A stretch of DNA of 64,000 nucleotides from positions 1-64,000 of the forward strand of contig NZ_SJSC01000009.1 in NCBI RefSeq assembly GCF_004352855.1, in the 5' to 3' direction. Shown here in pieces: positions 27,756 to 37,465 of the stretch. Position 1 is the stretch's first letter, and the number at the start of each line of letters is the position of its first letter. The translations under genes were made by a program, and so were the position numbers. The stretch comes from Marinomonas sp. KMM3893. Lineage in GTDB: Bacteria > Pseudomonadota > Gammaproteobacteria > Pseudomonadales > Marinomonadaceae. The notes beneath the pieces are model-generated. The model did not search any database. It was not told where the DNA came from and saw only the letters and a list, made by a program, of their open reading frames with translations.

Positions 27756-27943
27756 TAGAAAATTAGGTAAACAGAGAGAGAGAAAAAAGAGAACTGAACA
27801 GAAGAGGGCGCTTTATTGCTTGAAGAAGAGAGCTGTGATGCAGAGAAGTGAGCAAGTGCATGTATTGTTATTTTTCATGCTACTCATATGTCACTAGGAT
27901 TGCTTAAGCGAGAGTGACTTACTTACTTTATTGTAAGCCAGTA

Positions 27944-28156
27944 TTACGCTTGGTGTTTACGTGGCTGAATGCTTGGTACTAGAGCATTTTTAACTTTTAC
28001 TAAGCCTTTTTTAACGCTCTTGTAGGCGTAAAATGCAACTTCAATCATAGTTTCACTTCTTTCAGCGCTAACGATAGCGTTGTTTTTTTCTGCTTCAGTT
28101 AAGTAGCTACCGTCAATTCCTTTGATCAGTTCAGCAAGACGTTGTGAGTTATTCAT
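27944..28156 (-). CDS. Small hypothetical protein
   Basis: A 70-residue, mostly helical protein with an acidic N-terminal half (LAELIKGIDGSYLTEAEKNN) and a basic C-terminal half (KSVKKGLVKVKNALVPSIQPRKHQ). ATG with AGGAG seven bases upstream, so it is very likely expressed. No family recognised. A dyad CTATCA / TGATAG lies in its 5' region (about 28167-28199). Nothing else is seen between it and the glutaredoxin gene. Confidence 0.65.
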   Translation of the reverse strand: MNNSQRLAELIKGIDGSYLTEAEKNNAIVSAERSETMIEVAFYAYKSVKKGLVKVKNALVPSIQPRKHQA

Positions 28157-28287
28157 GGTGGTCTCCTATCAGGTTTTATTTCGATAATGAGATGATAGGA
28201 AGTTGCGTCATATAAGACAAACGATAAAAAATATCCTCAAAGGTGAGAAAAACTCATCAATAGGAAAAACGTTATTTTATCATGGGC

Positions 28288-28944
28288 TTATAGCGGATTA
28301 TCGTCAGGCCAGGTCTCAAAGTGAATGGCATTTTTAGCGTCTCGTCTTGGCAACCAGCCAAGGCGTTCTAAGTCCGGTGTCGTTTGAAATTGCTCTACGT
28401 AACCAACGCATAAATAGGCGATGATATCTATGTTGTCAGGGATGTTTAACGTGTCTCTAACGACATTATCATGAACAATGCTGACCCAACCGACACCGAC
28501 ATTTTCAGCTCTTGCTGCGAGCCATAAATTTTGTACGGCACACACAGCACTAAAAAGGTCCATTTCAGGTTTTACTGTTCGTCCTAACACCACAGACCCT
28601 GTTCGGCTGCGGTCACAAGTGACGCAAATACCAAGAGGTGCTTCTTCGATGCCTTCTAGCTTTAAAGCTTGGTATTGGGCTTTACGTTCGCCTTCAAAAA
28701 GTTCGGATGATTGGGCATGGGCGTCTAGAAACCCCTGCTTTATTTTCTTCTTGGAGGTCGCGCTCTTTACCACAATAAAGTCCCAAGGCTGCATAAAACC
28801 AACACTTGGAGCATGGTGTGCTGCGAGTAAGATACGCTCTAATACGTCATCAGGTATGGCGGTGTCGGTGAATTCACGGCGTACGTCTCGGCGCGAGAAA
28901 ATGGTTTTGTATACCGCGTCACGTTCTTCTGGAGAAATGGTCAT
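28288..28944 (-). CDS. bluB: 5,6-dimethylbenzimidazole synthase BluB
   Basis: Nitroreductase-fold enzyme that breaks down reduced flavin mononucleotide with oxygen to form 5,6-dimethylbenzimidazole, the lower ligand base of cobalamin. The 218 residues carry the flavin-binding SRRDVRREF (about 17-25), HHAPSVGFMQPWDFIVV, and GVGWVSIVHD typical of BluB rather than other nitroreductases. It supplies the substrate of CobT encoded at 10.7 kb, although the two loci are 17 kb apart. Confidence 0.93.
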   Translation of the reverse strand: MTISPEERDAVYKTIFSRRDVRREFTDTAIPDDVLERILLAAHHAPSVGFMQPWDFIVVKSATSKKKIKQGFLDAHAQSSELFEGERKAQYQALKLEGIEEAPLGICVTCDRSRTGSVVLGRTVKPEMDLFSAVCAVQNLWLAARAENVGVGWVSIVHDNVVRDTLNIPDNIDIIAYLCVGYVEQFQTTPDLERLGWLPRRDAKNAIHFETWPDDNPL

Positions 28945-29062
28945 AACTGCCTAAGGTTCAATCTTAAAAGACAGGCATTATGACGCCGAATGAATAGGGA
29001 TGCCAACGAAGGGATAGCACTAAGAGATGAATAGACTTCATCTCTTAGTTATAAATTGGGTA

Positions 29063-29578
29063 CTAGCCTGCTTTTTCACATACGGCGTTGATTAAGGGGT
29101 CGTTGGCCTTTAGAGCATGCCAGTGGCTATCCTCAAGATTAGAAGGACTAAATGCAGTGGTGAAATCCGTGCGCGCCGCTTTTACGCAATCAACAATTTG
29201 TGGCACTCGTTTCGCTAAGTGACGGCGCTCGAAGAAATAGAGGTCGACGAGCACAAGATCAGAGTCGACTTTATTTTTAGCTGAGTTACTTACATCTGCG
29301 GCAATGAAACGCATGGTTTGAGGGTAAACATAACTCCAAGGGCGCCATGGTGCTTCTTCTTGAACGGCCTTAATAACGACGAGGCCATTAGGCAATAAAC
29401 TTTTCTGGTGATCGTACCAATTGTATTCACCGTGTACTTGGAAACCTAACATCGCAAGGCCTGCAAATGTTGGGACTAACCACTTAGGGGCTTTTTTCTT
29501 AGACAATGTTCGAATAAAAAGGGCAATACCAGCGCCTCCTATTCCTGCAAATACCGTTGCTATTAATTCCCAAAACAT
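29063..29578 (-). CDS. Hypothetical membrane protein
   Basis: Unrecognised 171-residue protein with two N-terminal membrane helices (about 5-24 and 33-49) and a larger, probably periplasmic, C-terminal part containing WRPWSYVYPQTMRFIA and two cysteines (in DCVKAA and AVCEKAG) that could pair. It is a lone gene between bluB and the symporter terminator. Confidence 0.65.
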   Translation of the reverse strand: MFWELIATVFAGIGGAGIALFIRTLSKKKAPKWLVPTFAGLAMLGFQVHGEYNWYDHQKSLLPNGLVVIKAVQEEAPWRPWSYVYPQTMRFIAADVSNSAKNKVDSDLVLVDLYFFERRHLAKRVPQIVDCVKAARTDFTTAFSPSNLEDSHWHALKANDPLINAVCEKAG

Positions 29579-29630
29579 AGTCTTCTCTCTGTGTGTGCGA
29601 TCTTTGTTTAAACAAACATAAACGAAATAA

Positions 29631-29664
29631 AAAGATCGAGCACCATCATGGATGCTCGATCTTT
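29631..29664 (-). terminator. Terminator of the symporter operon (minus strand)
   Basis: The stem AAAGATCGAGCA / TGCTCGATCTTT has a 10-base loop. On the minus strand it ends in TTTTTATTT just after the actP-like gene. Confidence 0.88.
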
Positions 29665-29678
29665 CTCATTGATCAATA

Positions 29679-31445
29679 TTAGTGATCAACCGCCTTACCC
29701 GCACCTTGTGGGTAACGCACGCTTTCGACTAGATCTTGGATTTCTTTTGGTGGCTCTTCGGTCATAGAAGACACCAAGAAAGCGACCGAGAAGTTAATCA
29801 CAGCGCCGATTGCACCGAAGGACAATGGTGATATACCGAACAACCAGTTATCTGGTGTGTTGGCATAAGACGCTGTACCTGGGATAAAGAACCAACCTAG
29901 GAATAAGAAGATATAAACCAAGGTAGAAATTAACCCAGCTAGCATACCCGCGACGGCGCCTTTGCTGTTCACACGTTTCGAGAAGATCCCCATCATAAGA
30001 GCAGGGAAGATCGAAGCGGCGGCAATACCAAATGCGAGAGCCACTACCTGCGCGGCGAACCCTGGAGGGTTCATACCCAAGTAGGTGGCAACAACAATGG
30101 CGACAAACATCGACACCCTAGCGGCAAATAACTCACCTTTATCGGTTATGTCGGGATTGATCGTGCCTTTGATTAAGTCATGACTGATTGCCGACGAAAT
30201 GGCGAGCAATAAGCCTGCCGCGGTAGATAAGGCTGCAGCAAGACCACCGGCCGCAATCAAACCAATTACCCAGCTAGGAAGGTTCGCGATTTCAGGGTTA
30301 GCCAAGACAAGAATGTCTCGGTTAACCACCAACTCATTACCGTTCCAGCCACGGGCTGTGGCTTCGGCTTCAAATGCTGGTGTGTCGTTATACAGTTCAA
30401 TACGACCATCGCCGTTTTTGTCTTCGAATTTGATTAAGCCTGTTGTTTCCCAGTTTTTAATCCAATCAGGACGTTCGGCATATTCAATAGATTGTGCCGT
30501 AGGGCCGTCTGGGTAAATGGTACTTAATAGGTTTAAACGAGCCATAGACGCAACGGCTGGCGCGGTTAAGTAAAGCAGAGCGATAAACACCAATGCCCAG
30601 CCAGCAGACCAGCGAGCATCCGCTACTTTAGGAACGGTGAAGAAGCGAATAATAACGTGTGGTAAGCCTGCAGTACCTATCATCAATGATAGGGTAAACA
30701 GCACCATGTTTAACTTATTATCCACATCCGCGGTGTAGTCTCTAAAGCCTAGTTCACGAACCACTTCGTCTAGCTTTTGCAATAATGGCATACCAGATTC
30801 AGTGTGATTAGAGAACAGACCAATAGCAGGGATGAAGGTGTCAGTCAGTTGTAAAGAGATAAATACCGCAGGAATGGTATACGCAATGATTAACACCACA
30901 TATTGAGCAACCTGAGTATAGGTAATCCCTTTCATACCACCAAGTACGGCATAAAAGAATACGACAATAGCCGCAATAATTAAGCCGGTATCGTTGTCGA
31001 CTTCTAAGAAGCGAGAGAAGGCAACGCCAGCCCCCGTCATTTGACCGATTACATAAGTGACCGAGGCAATAATCAAACAAGCCACCGCCACGAGTCGAGC
31101 GGTACGACTGTAGAAACGGTCGCCAATGAAGTCCGGCACGGTGAACTTACCAAATTTGCGTAAGTAAGGTGCGAGCAACATAGCCAGTAGTACGTAACCG
31201 CCAGTCCAACCCATAAGGAAGGTTGAGTTAGCGTAACCACCGGCGGCAATAAGACCCGCCATTGAAATGAACGACGCCGCTGACATCCAGTCAGCCGCTG
31301 TGGCCATACCGTTTAGAACGGGGTGAACACCACCGCCGGCCACGTAAAACTCTTTTGTAGAGCCTGCACGTGCCCAGAAAGCAATCCCAAAGTAGAGTGC
31401 GAAAGAGGCACCAACGAAAATCAGGTTGATGGTAAATTGACTCAT
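29679..31445 (-). CDS. actP: Sodium:solute symporter, ActP-like (large subunit)
   Basis: SSS-family transporter of 588 residues with about 13 helices. Sequence and partner match the two-component symporters formed with a DUF4212 subunit (VC_2705-like group), presumed to carry acetate or related monocarboxylates with Na+. An unusual polar insert (about 315-390, with an EF-hand-like DKNGDGRIE segment that may bind calcium) interrupts the membrane core. It starts 6 bases after the small subunit and ends at a strong terminator. In Vibrio the homologous pair is under CrbS/CrbR control, and a CrbS-type kinase is encoded at 20.9-24.3 kb. The symbol is by similarity to the family, not to E. coli ActP strictly. 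Confidence 0.85.
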   Translation of the reverse strand: MSQFTINLIFVGASFALYFGIAFWARAGSTKEFYVAGGGVHPVLNGMATAADWMSAASFISMAGLIAAGGYANSTFLMGWTGGYVLLAMLLAPYLRKFGKFTVPDFIGDRFYSRTARLVAVACLIIASVTYVIGQMTGAGVAFSRFLEVDNDTGLIIAAIVVFFYAVLGGMKGITYTQVAQYVVLIIAYTIPAVFISLQLTDTFIPAIGLFSNHTESGMPLLQKLDEVVRELGFRDYTADVDNKLNMVLFTLSLMIGTAGLPHVIIRFFTVPKVADARWSAGWALVFIALLYLTAPAVASMARLNLLSTIYPDGPTAQSIEYAERPDWIKNWETTGLIKFEDKNGDGRIELYNDTPAFEAEATARGWNGNELVVNRDILVLANPEIANLPSWVIGLIAAGGLAAALSTAAGLLLAISSAISHDLIKGTINPDITDKGELFAARVSMFVAIVVATYLGMNPPGFAAQVVALAFGIAAASIFPALMMGIFSKRVNSKGAVAGMLAGLISTLVYIFLFLGWFFIPGTASYANTPDNWLFGISPLSFGAIGAVINFSVAFLVSSMTEEPPKEIQDLVESVRYPQGAGKAVDH

Positions 31446-31451
31446 ACTGAC

Positions 31452-31712
31452 TTACTCCTCTAGGCCAAATTTTTCATCAAGCTTGTTCATTCTCCATGCA
31501 TAGAAGAAGGTCAAGATGATAAAGACAAGAATGGAGCCTTGTTGAGCGAACCAAAATCCTAGGTCGGTTCCGCCAATATGAATTCCGCTGAGTAAAGGTC
31601 GAAAGAGAATGGCACACCCATAGGACGCCAATGCCCATACGACCAAACAACCTAGGATAAGCCTTAGGTTGGCCTGCCAGTATTGTTGCGCATTAAGATT
31701 GTGATCTGACAC
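31452..31712 (-). CDS. DUF4212 symporter small subunit
   Basis: An 86-residue membrane protein with two helices (about 15-37 and 48-70), typical of the DUF4212 partner of SSS transporters. It precedes the large subunit by 6 bases and has an AAGGAGA ribosome site. First gene of the operon. Confidence 0.9.
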   Translation of the reverse strand: MSDHNLNAQQYWQANLRLILGCLVVWALASYGCAILFRPLLSGIHIGGTDLGFWFAQQGSILVFIILTFFYAWRMNKLDEKFGLEE

Positions 31713-32138
31713 GGTAGATCTCCTTATTTATAATTATTTTTTCTACACCTGATCAATTTAGCAGCACTTTACAAATTAATAAGTCCGACTTTAGTCGAAT
31801 AAGGACATATTGGGCAAAAATAGCGCAAGCTCTGTTAATTAATTAGCGGCTGAAAGAGGCGTTTAAAGGAATATAGGATCGTTGTAAAAATAACGGGAGG
31901 CCGTTAAATAATGGAAGCATTACGCCAGAATAAGGCTTTTAGTGACAATGACGGCAAAAGGGGAGATATAAACGGCGAAGAGTCTTTATACTTTATTTAT
32001 CCAAACGGACAAATTTTGATTGAGTCGTTTGCAGTAGCATTATGTTGCTGTTTACTCATTTTGGACGTGAGTTTACCCGCATCACGACTGTGGTGATGTT
32101 TGGTTGTGCTCGAGATGATAACCATAAGGAGGTTGTTC
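31713..32138. other. Divergent promoter region with palindrome CGACT-TT-AGTCG
   Basis: The dyad at 31786-31797, about 75 bases upstream of the DUF4212 gene, is a candidate operator for its regulator (possibly a CrbR-type LuxR protein; inference). A 61-codon frame on the plus strand at 31911-32096 has GGGAGG ten bases before its ATG and could be a short leader ORF for the GNAT gene, but its sequence resembles no protein I know. Confidence 0.35.
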
Positions 32139-32666
32139 ATGAAAGGAAGTAGATTTAAATGGCAGCTCGCTCGATTTCACGAAGCCGCTGAGATTAGTGA
32201 TTTGTTGAACTTAGCTTACCGAGGTGTTGATAACTGGACAGAAGAAACACAGTTATTAAGTGGTAAAAGGTCGACGCAATCTTTAGTTGAACGCAGTATG
32301 AATGAGACTGGGACGTATTTTTTTGTTTGTCGAAATGACGCCGCATTACTGGCTTGTGCTCGATTAACGCTGGTGGGAAATGAGGCTTACATTGGTTCGT
32401 TTGCGGTATTGCCTAGGTATCAAAGAAACGGTATTGGCAGCTACCTTTTGAGCGAAATCGAGCAGATTGTCATGAAAGAATATGGTGTGACTTTTTTTTC
32501 TGTGCCTGTTTTGTCCGAGCAACACACCTTGAAAGCATTTTATGAAAAGTGTGGTTACCAAAAAAATGGGCAGGCCGAACCTTATCCAGCTCACTTAAAT
32601 ATAGGTACGCCTAAACGCAGTGATATTATGATTGAGTTTTATTTGAAAAAAGCGAGCTTACATTAA
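32139..32666 (+). CDS. GNAT family N-acetyltransferase
   Basis: Acetyltransferase of 175 residues from the ATG at 32139, which has an excellent AAGGAGG seven bases upstream; the frame is open from 32100. The acetyl-CoA site reads SFAVLPRYQRNGIGSYLLSEIE (about 88-109) with the canonical Q-R-N-G-I-G. The C-terminal FYEKCGYQKNG is typical. Substrate unknown. Confidence 0.9.
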   Translation: MKGSRFKWQLARFHEAAEISDLLNLAYRGVDNWTEETQLLSGKRSTQSLVERSMNETGTYFFVCRNDAALLACARLTLVGNEAYIGSFAVLPRYQRNGIGSYLLSEIEQIVMKEYGVTFFSVPVLSEQHTLKAFYEKCGYQKNGQAEPYPAHLNIGTPKRSDIMIEFYLKKASLH

Positions 32667-32728
32667 TACCCGAGTTTATAAGCTAAGCGATACCAAGGTT
32701 AAATGCTTGTGTGTAGGCTGATAACGGC

Positions 32729-34429
32729 TTAGTCCAAAATAGGATTGAACTCAGACACTTGATCTCGACCATTGTGTTTTGCTTCATAAAGCGTTTGGTC
32801 CGCTAGGTGAATTAATTTATCTAAATCATCACCAGGCTTAGGTTGATGAGTTGCCACACCAATGCTTAATGTGACCTTGCCCTTGTCGGACCCTTGATGA
32901 AGAATGTTCGCTTCTTTGACTTTCGTTGTCAGATGTTTCGCGAAAACCATTGCGCTCATTTTATCGGTATTTGGTAATAAAATAATGAATTCTTCACCGC
33001 CATAACGAGCGACCAAACCGCCCACACTTTCCGCTTCCGTTTTGAACATTTGCGCGAGTTGGAAAAGACACTGATCTCCTGCTTGATGGCCATAATGATC
33101 GTTAAATTGTTTAAACCAATCTAAGTCAATCATAATGACACTAACGTCATGCTTTTCTGTGCTGGCTTTGTCCCAGTATGCGATGAAATGCTGGAAGAAG
33201 TAGCGGCGGTTCGCTATTTGCGTTAAATCGTCTGTGTGGCTGAGCTGCTGCAATGATTGATTTAATTCGATCAATTTCAGATTGGCGTCTTCCACTTCTT
33301 TCCTGGCGTACATGGAGTCTTTTTGAGCTTGTTCTGTGGCTGCTACGAAAACAGAAAAAACTTTTCCCATTAGCGCTATTTCATCTTCTCCTTCTTGTGG
33401 TATCGGGGTTTTTAAGCCTTTGGCGTGTTGTAGCATGACTTGATTCAAGCGGTTAAGTCGGAAGATGAGGTAGTGACGAATGAACCAATAAGCGAATGCC
33501 GTTAAGACTAAAAAAACGCAACTGAATAGAATGATATTTGTGATGACATTACGAATTAATACATCGTGTTTTTGTGTCGAATCTAATGTGGCTTTTTTTA
33601 GTAATAGATAGAAATCAAAGGAAGCTGCGCTTAACTGTTGTGCTTTTTGTCGAGTTTGTCTGATTGCCGACAGGGTTGCTAAGTGTTGGTTTTGAAATTT
33701 TAATCTGGTAGAAAATGCGTGTTGCGAGGTGTGATAAAGCTGATCCAATAATGCCAACTGAGCGTCAGAAAGGGTATCCGTATAATACATTTTGGCCAAT
33801 AACGCGCTGATGGCATTTTTTTGAGCTTGCAGTTCACCTCGGCTAACGGCGTTTTGGCTTAGCATTGTGATATTAATGGCGTTTAGAAAGAGGTTTGTAA
33901 AATGCTGCTGGTGGGGGGTTAGGTCCACGTTGGAGGAAATGGCTTTTTGCAGGTGACGCAATGAATTAGAAATACTGCTGTGCTGCTTAGCAAGCTCTTT
34001 TTCTGTTAATAAGTAATTATCCAAGATTTTTAAGGTGTTGAAGTAAGGCTTCGTTATGCTGTCTATTTCATCAAGGATGGCTTGTTCTTTGGGGGTGTTA
34101 GCGTAAAGCTTTTCTCGGATTGAATAGAATACTTTCTTGGGAGAGTTGCTCAGTGATTGATAGTAGGAGCTGCTGTAACCTTGAACAATCATCTTCTCTA
34201 AGGCTTGTGAGGTGATTTGCTCTGCGTCTCTTGATAATTCCGCGGCATGAATAGCGCGTTCGAACTGGGTATTGGTAAGGTGCTTAAACTCTTCGGATTG
34301 CTGCCATAAGATGAAAATACTGTAAGCTGTGATAATAAGGTAAAAACACAGAACGCTAAGAAGAACTAAATTCAAACGAAAGCCAATCTTCTTCCTTGAT
34401 TTGAGCTTTACCGTGGCAAAATCTGCCAT
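32729..34429 (-). CDS. Membrane diguanylate cyclase with a helical sensor domain
   Basis: A 566-residue enzyme predicted to make cyclic di-GMP. Membrane helices lie at about 20-42 and 293-315; between them is a long all-helical periplasmic domain. A HAMP-like linker and coiled coil follow, then the GGDEF domain with an intact GGEEF (477-481) and the TDDLTQIANRRYF start. No RxxD inhibitory site is seen five residues before the GGEEF motif, so product feedback is probably absent. The gene follows an orphan amino-acid-binding protein gene by 55 bases on the same strand, with its own AAGGAGAGG site; the pair suggests ligand sensing. Confidence 0.92.
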   Translation of the reverse strand: MADFATVKLKSRKKIGFRLNLVLLSVLCFYLIITAYSIFILWQQSEEFKHLTNTQFERAIHAAELSRDAEQITSQALEKMIVQGYSSSYYQSLSNSPKKVFYSIREKLYANTPKEQAILDEIDSITKPYFNTLKILDNYLLTEKELAKQHSSISNSLRHLQKAISSNVDLTPHQQHFTNLFLNAINITMLSQNAVSRGELQAQKNAISALLAKMYYTDTLSDAQLALLDQLYHTSQHAFSTRLKFQNQHLATLSAIRQTRQKAQQLSAASFDFYLLLKKATLDSTQKHDVLIRNVITNIILFSCVFLVLTAFAYWFIRHYLIFRLNRLNQVMLQHAKGLKTPIPQEGEDEIALMGKVFSVFVAATEQAQKDSMYARKEVEDANLKLIELNQSLQQLSHTDDLTQIANRRYFFQHFIAYWDKASTEKHDVSVIMIDLDWFKQFNDHYGHQAGDQCLFQLAQMFKTEAESVGGLVARYGGEEFIILLPNTDKMSAMVFAKHLTTKVKEANILHQGSDKGKVTLSIGVATHQPKPGDDLDKLIHLADQTLYEAKHNGRDQVSEFNPILD

Positions 34430-34484
34430 GTAACCTCTCCTTACACACTGTGTACTACAACAACTTTCATCTTACTGAATTTTT

Positions 34485-35501
34485 TTATTTAAAGGGAGGA
34501 GCGAATAAGGTTCCACCGTGTTTCCATAATGCGCTCAATCCTCGCTCTGCCTGAACAGGAGAGTGCTTTCCTAAGTGTCGGTCAAAAATCTGTGCGTAAT
34601 TCCCCACGGACTTAATAATACGGTACGCCCAATCTTTGTCTAATCCCAACATGTCGCCAATTTCACCTGTTGTTCCAAGCAAGTTCGTGACTTCAATGTC
34701 ATCACTATGAGCTCGGAGTGCATCAACATTGTCTGCAGTAATGCCTTTGTCCTCTGCAAGAATGACGGCATGGATGACGGAGCGAATAATACGCTGCCAT
34801 TGAGCGTCATCGTTGCGAACCGTTGGGCCAATGGGCTCTCTGGACAAGGTAACGGGTAGGATGACGTATTCTTGTTTGCGCGCGGTATTGTTGGCTAAAG
34901 AGATGCGTAAATTCATTTTGTCGCCAGTATAAGCGTCACAAGCACTGCCGCGGAAAAACTGGCTGCCCTTTGAGTAGATAACCTTGGTTTTGAGTTTTTT
35001 AATGGTAACTATGTTTTCAATATTGCGCTGTGATGTCGTGTTGTTGGTAACACAAATAGACTTGTTATCTAAGTCTTCAAGGGTACCAATACCGGAGCTT
35101 TTACGAACCAAAATACCTTGGCCATCAAAAAGATATATCGCTGGGAAGCTAATAGCGTAGGCGTCTTCTCGGCCCAATGTCCAGGTAGAGCTGTACATAA
35201 CCACATCGGTCGTTTTATCGACAAGACTGGTAAAGCGTGTTTTGGCTCGCACCTCAACATAGTTAACATACTCTGGGTTTTTAAGCACAGCCGCGGCAAC
35301 GGCTCGACAAAAATCCACGTAGAAACCTTCCCAATGGCCATTTATCGAAATGGCGCTTCTGCTTGGATCATCCGGGTAAACGCCACAATTTAAATCCCCA
35401 CGGTCGATAACATTCTGCAATGTTGATGCATGGGCATTTGTCTCAAAAACGAATACGAAAAAACTAAAAAGACAAAAACCTAGGCGTTGCGGTAACGACA
35501 T
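34485..35501 (-). CDS. Orphan amino-acid ABC-type periplasmic binding protein
   Basis: Family-3 solute-binding protein of the AapJ/BztA type (338 residues from the ATG at 35501; GGAAG precedes it, and a further in-frame ATG at 35555 would add residues before the signal peptide). The signal peptide MSLPQRLGFCLFSFFVFVFETNAHA is cleaved after AHA. The binding domain has WEGFYVDFCRAVAAAVL and the SLVDKTTDVVMYSSTWTLGRE segment. No permease or ATPase gene is nearby; instead a membrane diguanylate cyclase gene follows. That makes a sensory role at least as likely as transport. Confidence 0.85.
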   Translation of the reverse strand: MSLPQRLGFCLFSFFVFVFETNAHASTLQNVIDRGDLNCGVYPDDPSRSAISINGHWEGFYVDFCRAVAAAVLKNPEYVNYVEVRAKTRFTSLVDKTTDVVMYSSTWTLGREDAYAISFPAIYLFDGQGILVRKSSGIGTLEDLDNKSICVTNNTTSQRNIENIVTIKKLKTKVIYSKGSQFFRGSACDAYTGDKMNLRISLANNTARKQEYVILPVTLSREPIGPTVRNDDAQWQRIIRSVIHAVILAEDKGITADNVDALRAHSDDIEVTNLLGTTGEIGDMLGLDKDWAYRIIKSVGNYAQIFDRHLGKHSPVQAERGLSALWKHGGTLFAPPFK

Positions 35502-35752
35502 AAAAACTTCCACATTATAAAGTCGCCATCTATTTTCATTACTCTTGATGGGCAACTGGCTGCTATCAGTGCTAAAAGAAAAACCATTAGTTTATGTTTT
35601 GATAGTACGCTTTTATCACGGATAAACAGTTTTTAGTAATAAAATATTAAAATGACGAGGAAGTGAATAGCTTGTTCCTTTGAGTTTATTACGTCATTGC
35701 CATGCAGAAAAACACATGGCAATGACCGTTTTCTAAAACAAAGGGGGTTCTA

Positions 35753-37384
35753 TTAGTGGATATCTTGGACTAATACAAAATCTCTAATGTCGTTGTATGC
35801 TGGGTTAAAGGTGTGTTTTTGAATGTCGTACACATGGTTTTGGCAATCTTGGATGACCTTTTTCGCCTCATCAAAATACCTCGTTTTATTCATCTCTTTG
35901 GCTGCCTTTGGCGTGTTTGTATTATGGGGGAGATCGAAGAGGCTATTTAAAGACAGACAGTCGGCCACTTTTCCTTGAAAGCGCCATAAATCACCGTCTT
36001 GGTCATAAGCGTAATAAGGCAGAATCGCAAGACCATAAGAGGCAATGAAATCAATGGCATCAAGAATAAAGTCGACATCAGACTGAGTTAAAAAATAGTT
36101 GAGGTTAAAGCGTACCCAGCCTGGTTTAACCAGCTTCTCTCCATGAGACAGGGCCTCTTGAATACGTGCCGAGCGCTGATTATCTATGCCTAATAGCTGG
36201 TGGCCATAAGGCCCTGCGCAGGAGCAACCTCCGCGCACTTGAATACCAAACAGATCATTTAGCAGCGCTGTGACCAGTCCATGATGTAGGTAGCCATGTT
36301 CTGTACGAATACGAAACGCCGTAATAGAAAGCCTTGCCGCGGTGGGGTGGCCTAATCTTTCAATCGCTGGATTGTTAGCCCAGCGCTGATGGGTTTGCTC
36401 AACCCAAGCGTGTTCGCGCTCCTCGATGGTTTTGATCCCAACGGCTTGTTTAAGCTGAAACACCAAACCTGCTCGAATGGATTCGGTAATGGCCGGTGTG
36501 CCACCTTCTTCACGACGCTCTCCTAGTGGCAAGAATGTATGATCATCAGGGGTAACAAATGACACAGTTCCACCACCAATTGAACTGGGTTTTTGATTTT
36601 TAATAATGGATTTTTTAACAATCAATACGCCAGGCGTACCAGGCCCGCCCACTAGTTTATGGGTTGAAAAAAAGAGCGCATCTTTGTTTGCCGCTTTATT
36701 ATTAGCCGGGTTCATGTCTATGTTTACATAGGGTGCGGCCGCGGCAAAATCCCAAAAAGAGAGGGCATTATATTGATGTAATAGCGACGTGATAGCATCT
36801 TGATCACAAAGAATACCCGTCACGTTAGAAGCGGCACTAAAGCTACCGATTAGACATTTATGTTGATTTTGTTGAAGCGCTTTTTCTAAGTCTTCTAAAC
36901 AGACGCCACCTTCTTGCGCTTCTTTTATCCGGATAACGTTAATGCCCAGTTCTCGCCATGGTAATTCATTCGAGTGATGTTCATATGGGCCGATCAAAAT
37001 ACAATGTTTGTCTTTTTCGGCCTCTGTTAACGTACGCAATTCCAACTGTGTAATTAACGTATTGATTGCGCTTGTAGCGCCACTTCCACAAAATAGAACA
37101 AGGTCGTCATCATTCGCATTGGTTGCGCGACGAATCTGTTGCCTTGCTTGCTCGCGAAATGCGGTGGTTTGTTGACCTGTCGCATTTGCTTCCGTATGAG
37201 TATTTGCATATAAAGGCAAGACATAATTCATCATGGCATCTTCGATAAACTGAAGGCTACGTCCAGAAGCGGTATAATCGGCGTAAGTTAAATATCGTAA
37301 ACCAAATGGCGTTTTTATTTCAGTGTCTTTGCCAATAATGTTTTCACGAATCGTATTAATCAGAGCATCATCTTTATCTGCCAT
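35753..37384 (-). CDS. Class V aminotransferase-fold PLP enzyme
   Basis: Pyridoxal-phosphate protein of 543 residues from the ATG at 37384 (AGAGAGA upstream; the ATG at 37402 is also in frame). The fold is that of cysteine desulfurase/isopenicillin-N epimerase. The PLP lysine is Lys243 in FFSTHKLVGGPG, and a conserved cysteine lies in RGGCSCAGPYGHQLLG near 400-415. About 130 extra C-terminal residues make it longer than CsdA or SufS. Substrate unknown; cysteine desulfuration or another amino-acid reaction is possible. The Lrp-type regulator gene directly upstream on the same strand probably controls it. Confidence 0.85.
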   Translation of the reverse strand: MADKDDALINTIRENIIGKDTEIKTPFGLRYLTYADYTASGRSLQFIEDAMMNYVLPLYANTHTEANATGQQTTAFREQARQQIRRATNANDDDLVLFCGSGATSAINTLITQLELRTLTEAEKDKHCILIGPYEHHSNELPWRELGINVIRIKEAQEGGVCLEDLEKALQQNQHKCLIGSFSAASNVTGILCDQDAITSLLHQYNALSFWDFAAAAPYVNIDMNPANNKAANKDALFFSTHKLVGGPGTPGVLIVKKSIIKNQKPSSIGGGTVSFVTPDDHTFLPLGERREEGGTPAITESIRAGLVFQLKQAVGIKTIEEREHAWVEQTHQRWANNPAIERLGHPTAARLSITAFRIRTEHGYLHHGLVTALLNDLFGIQVRGGCSCAGPYGHQLLGIDNQRSARIQEALSHGEKLVKPGWVRFNLNYFLTQSDVDFILDAIDFIASYGLAILPYYAYDQDGDLWRFQGKVADCLSLNSLFDLPHNTNTPKAAKEMNKTRYFDEAKKVIQDCQNHVYDIQKHTFNPAYNDIRDFVLVQDIH

Positions 37385-37465
37385 TTTATCTCTCTCTATC
37401 ATTGTTGGCGTTGGTTTTTCTGCTTTTAGATAATTAATAGAGAAAGGCTTTTTATTATTGAGCCA

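Noticed and set aside
27944-28156. Type II antitoxin for the small 70-aa gene
   Set aside because: No toxin partner adjacent and no antitoxin DNA-binding motif.
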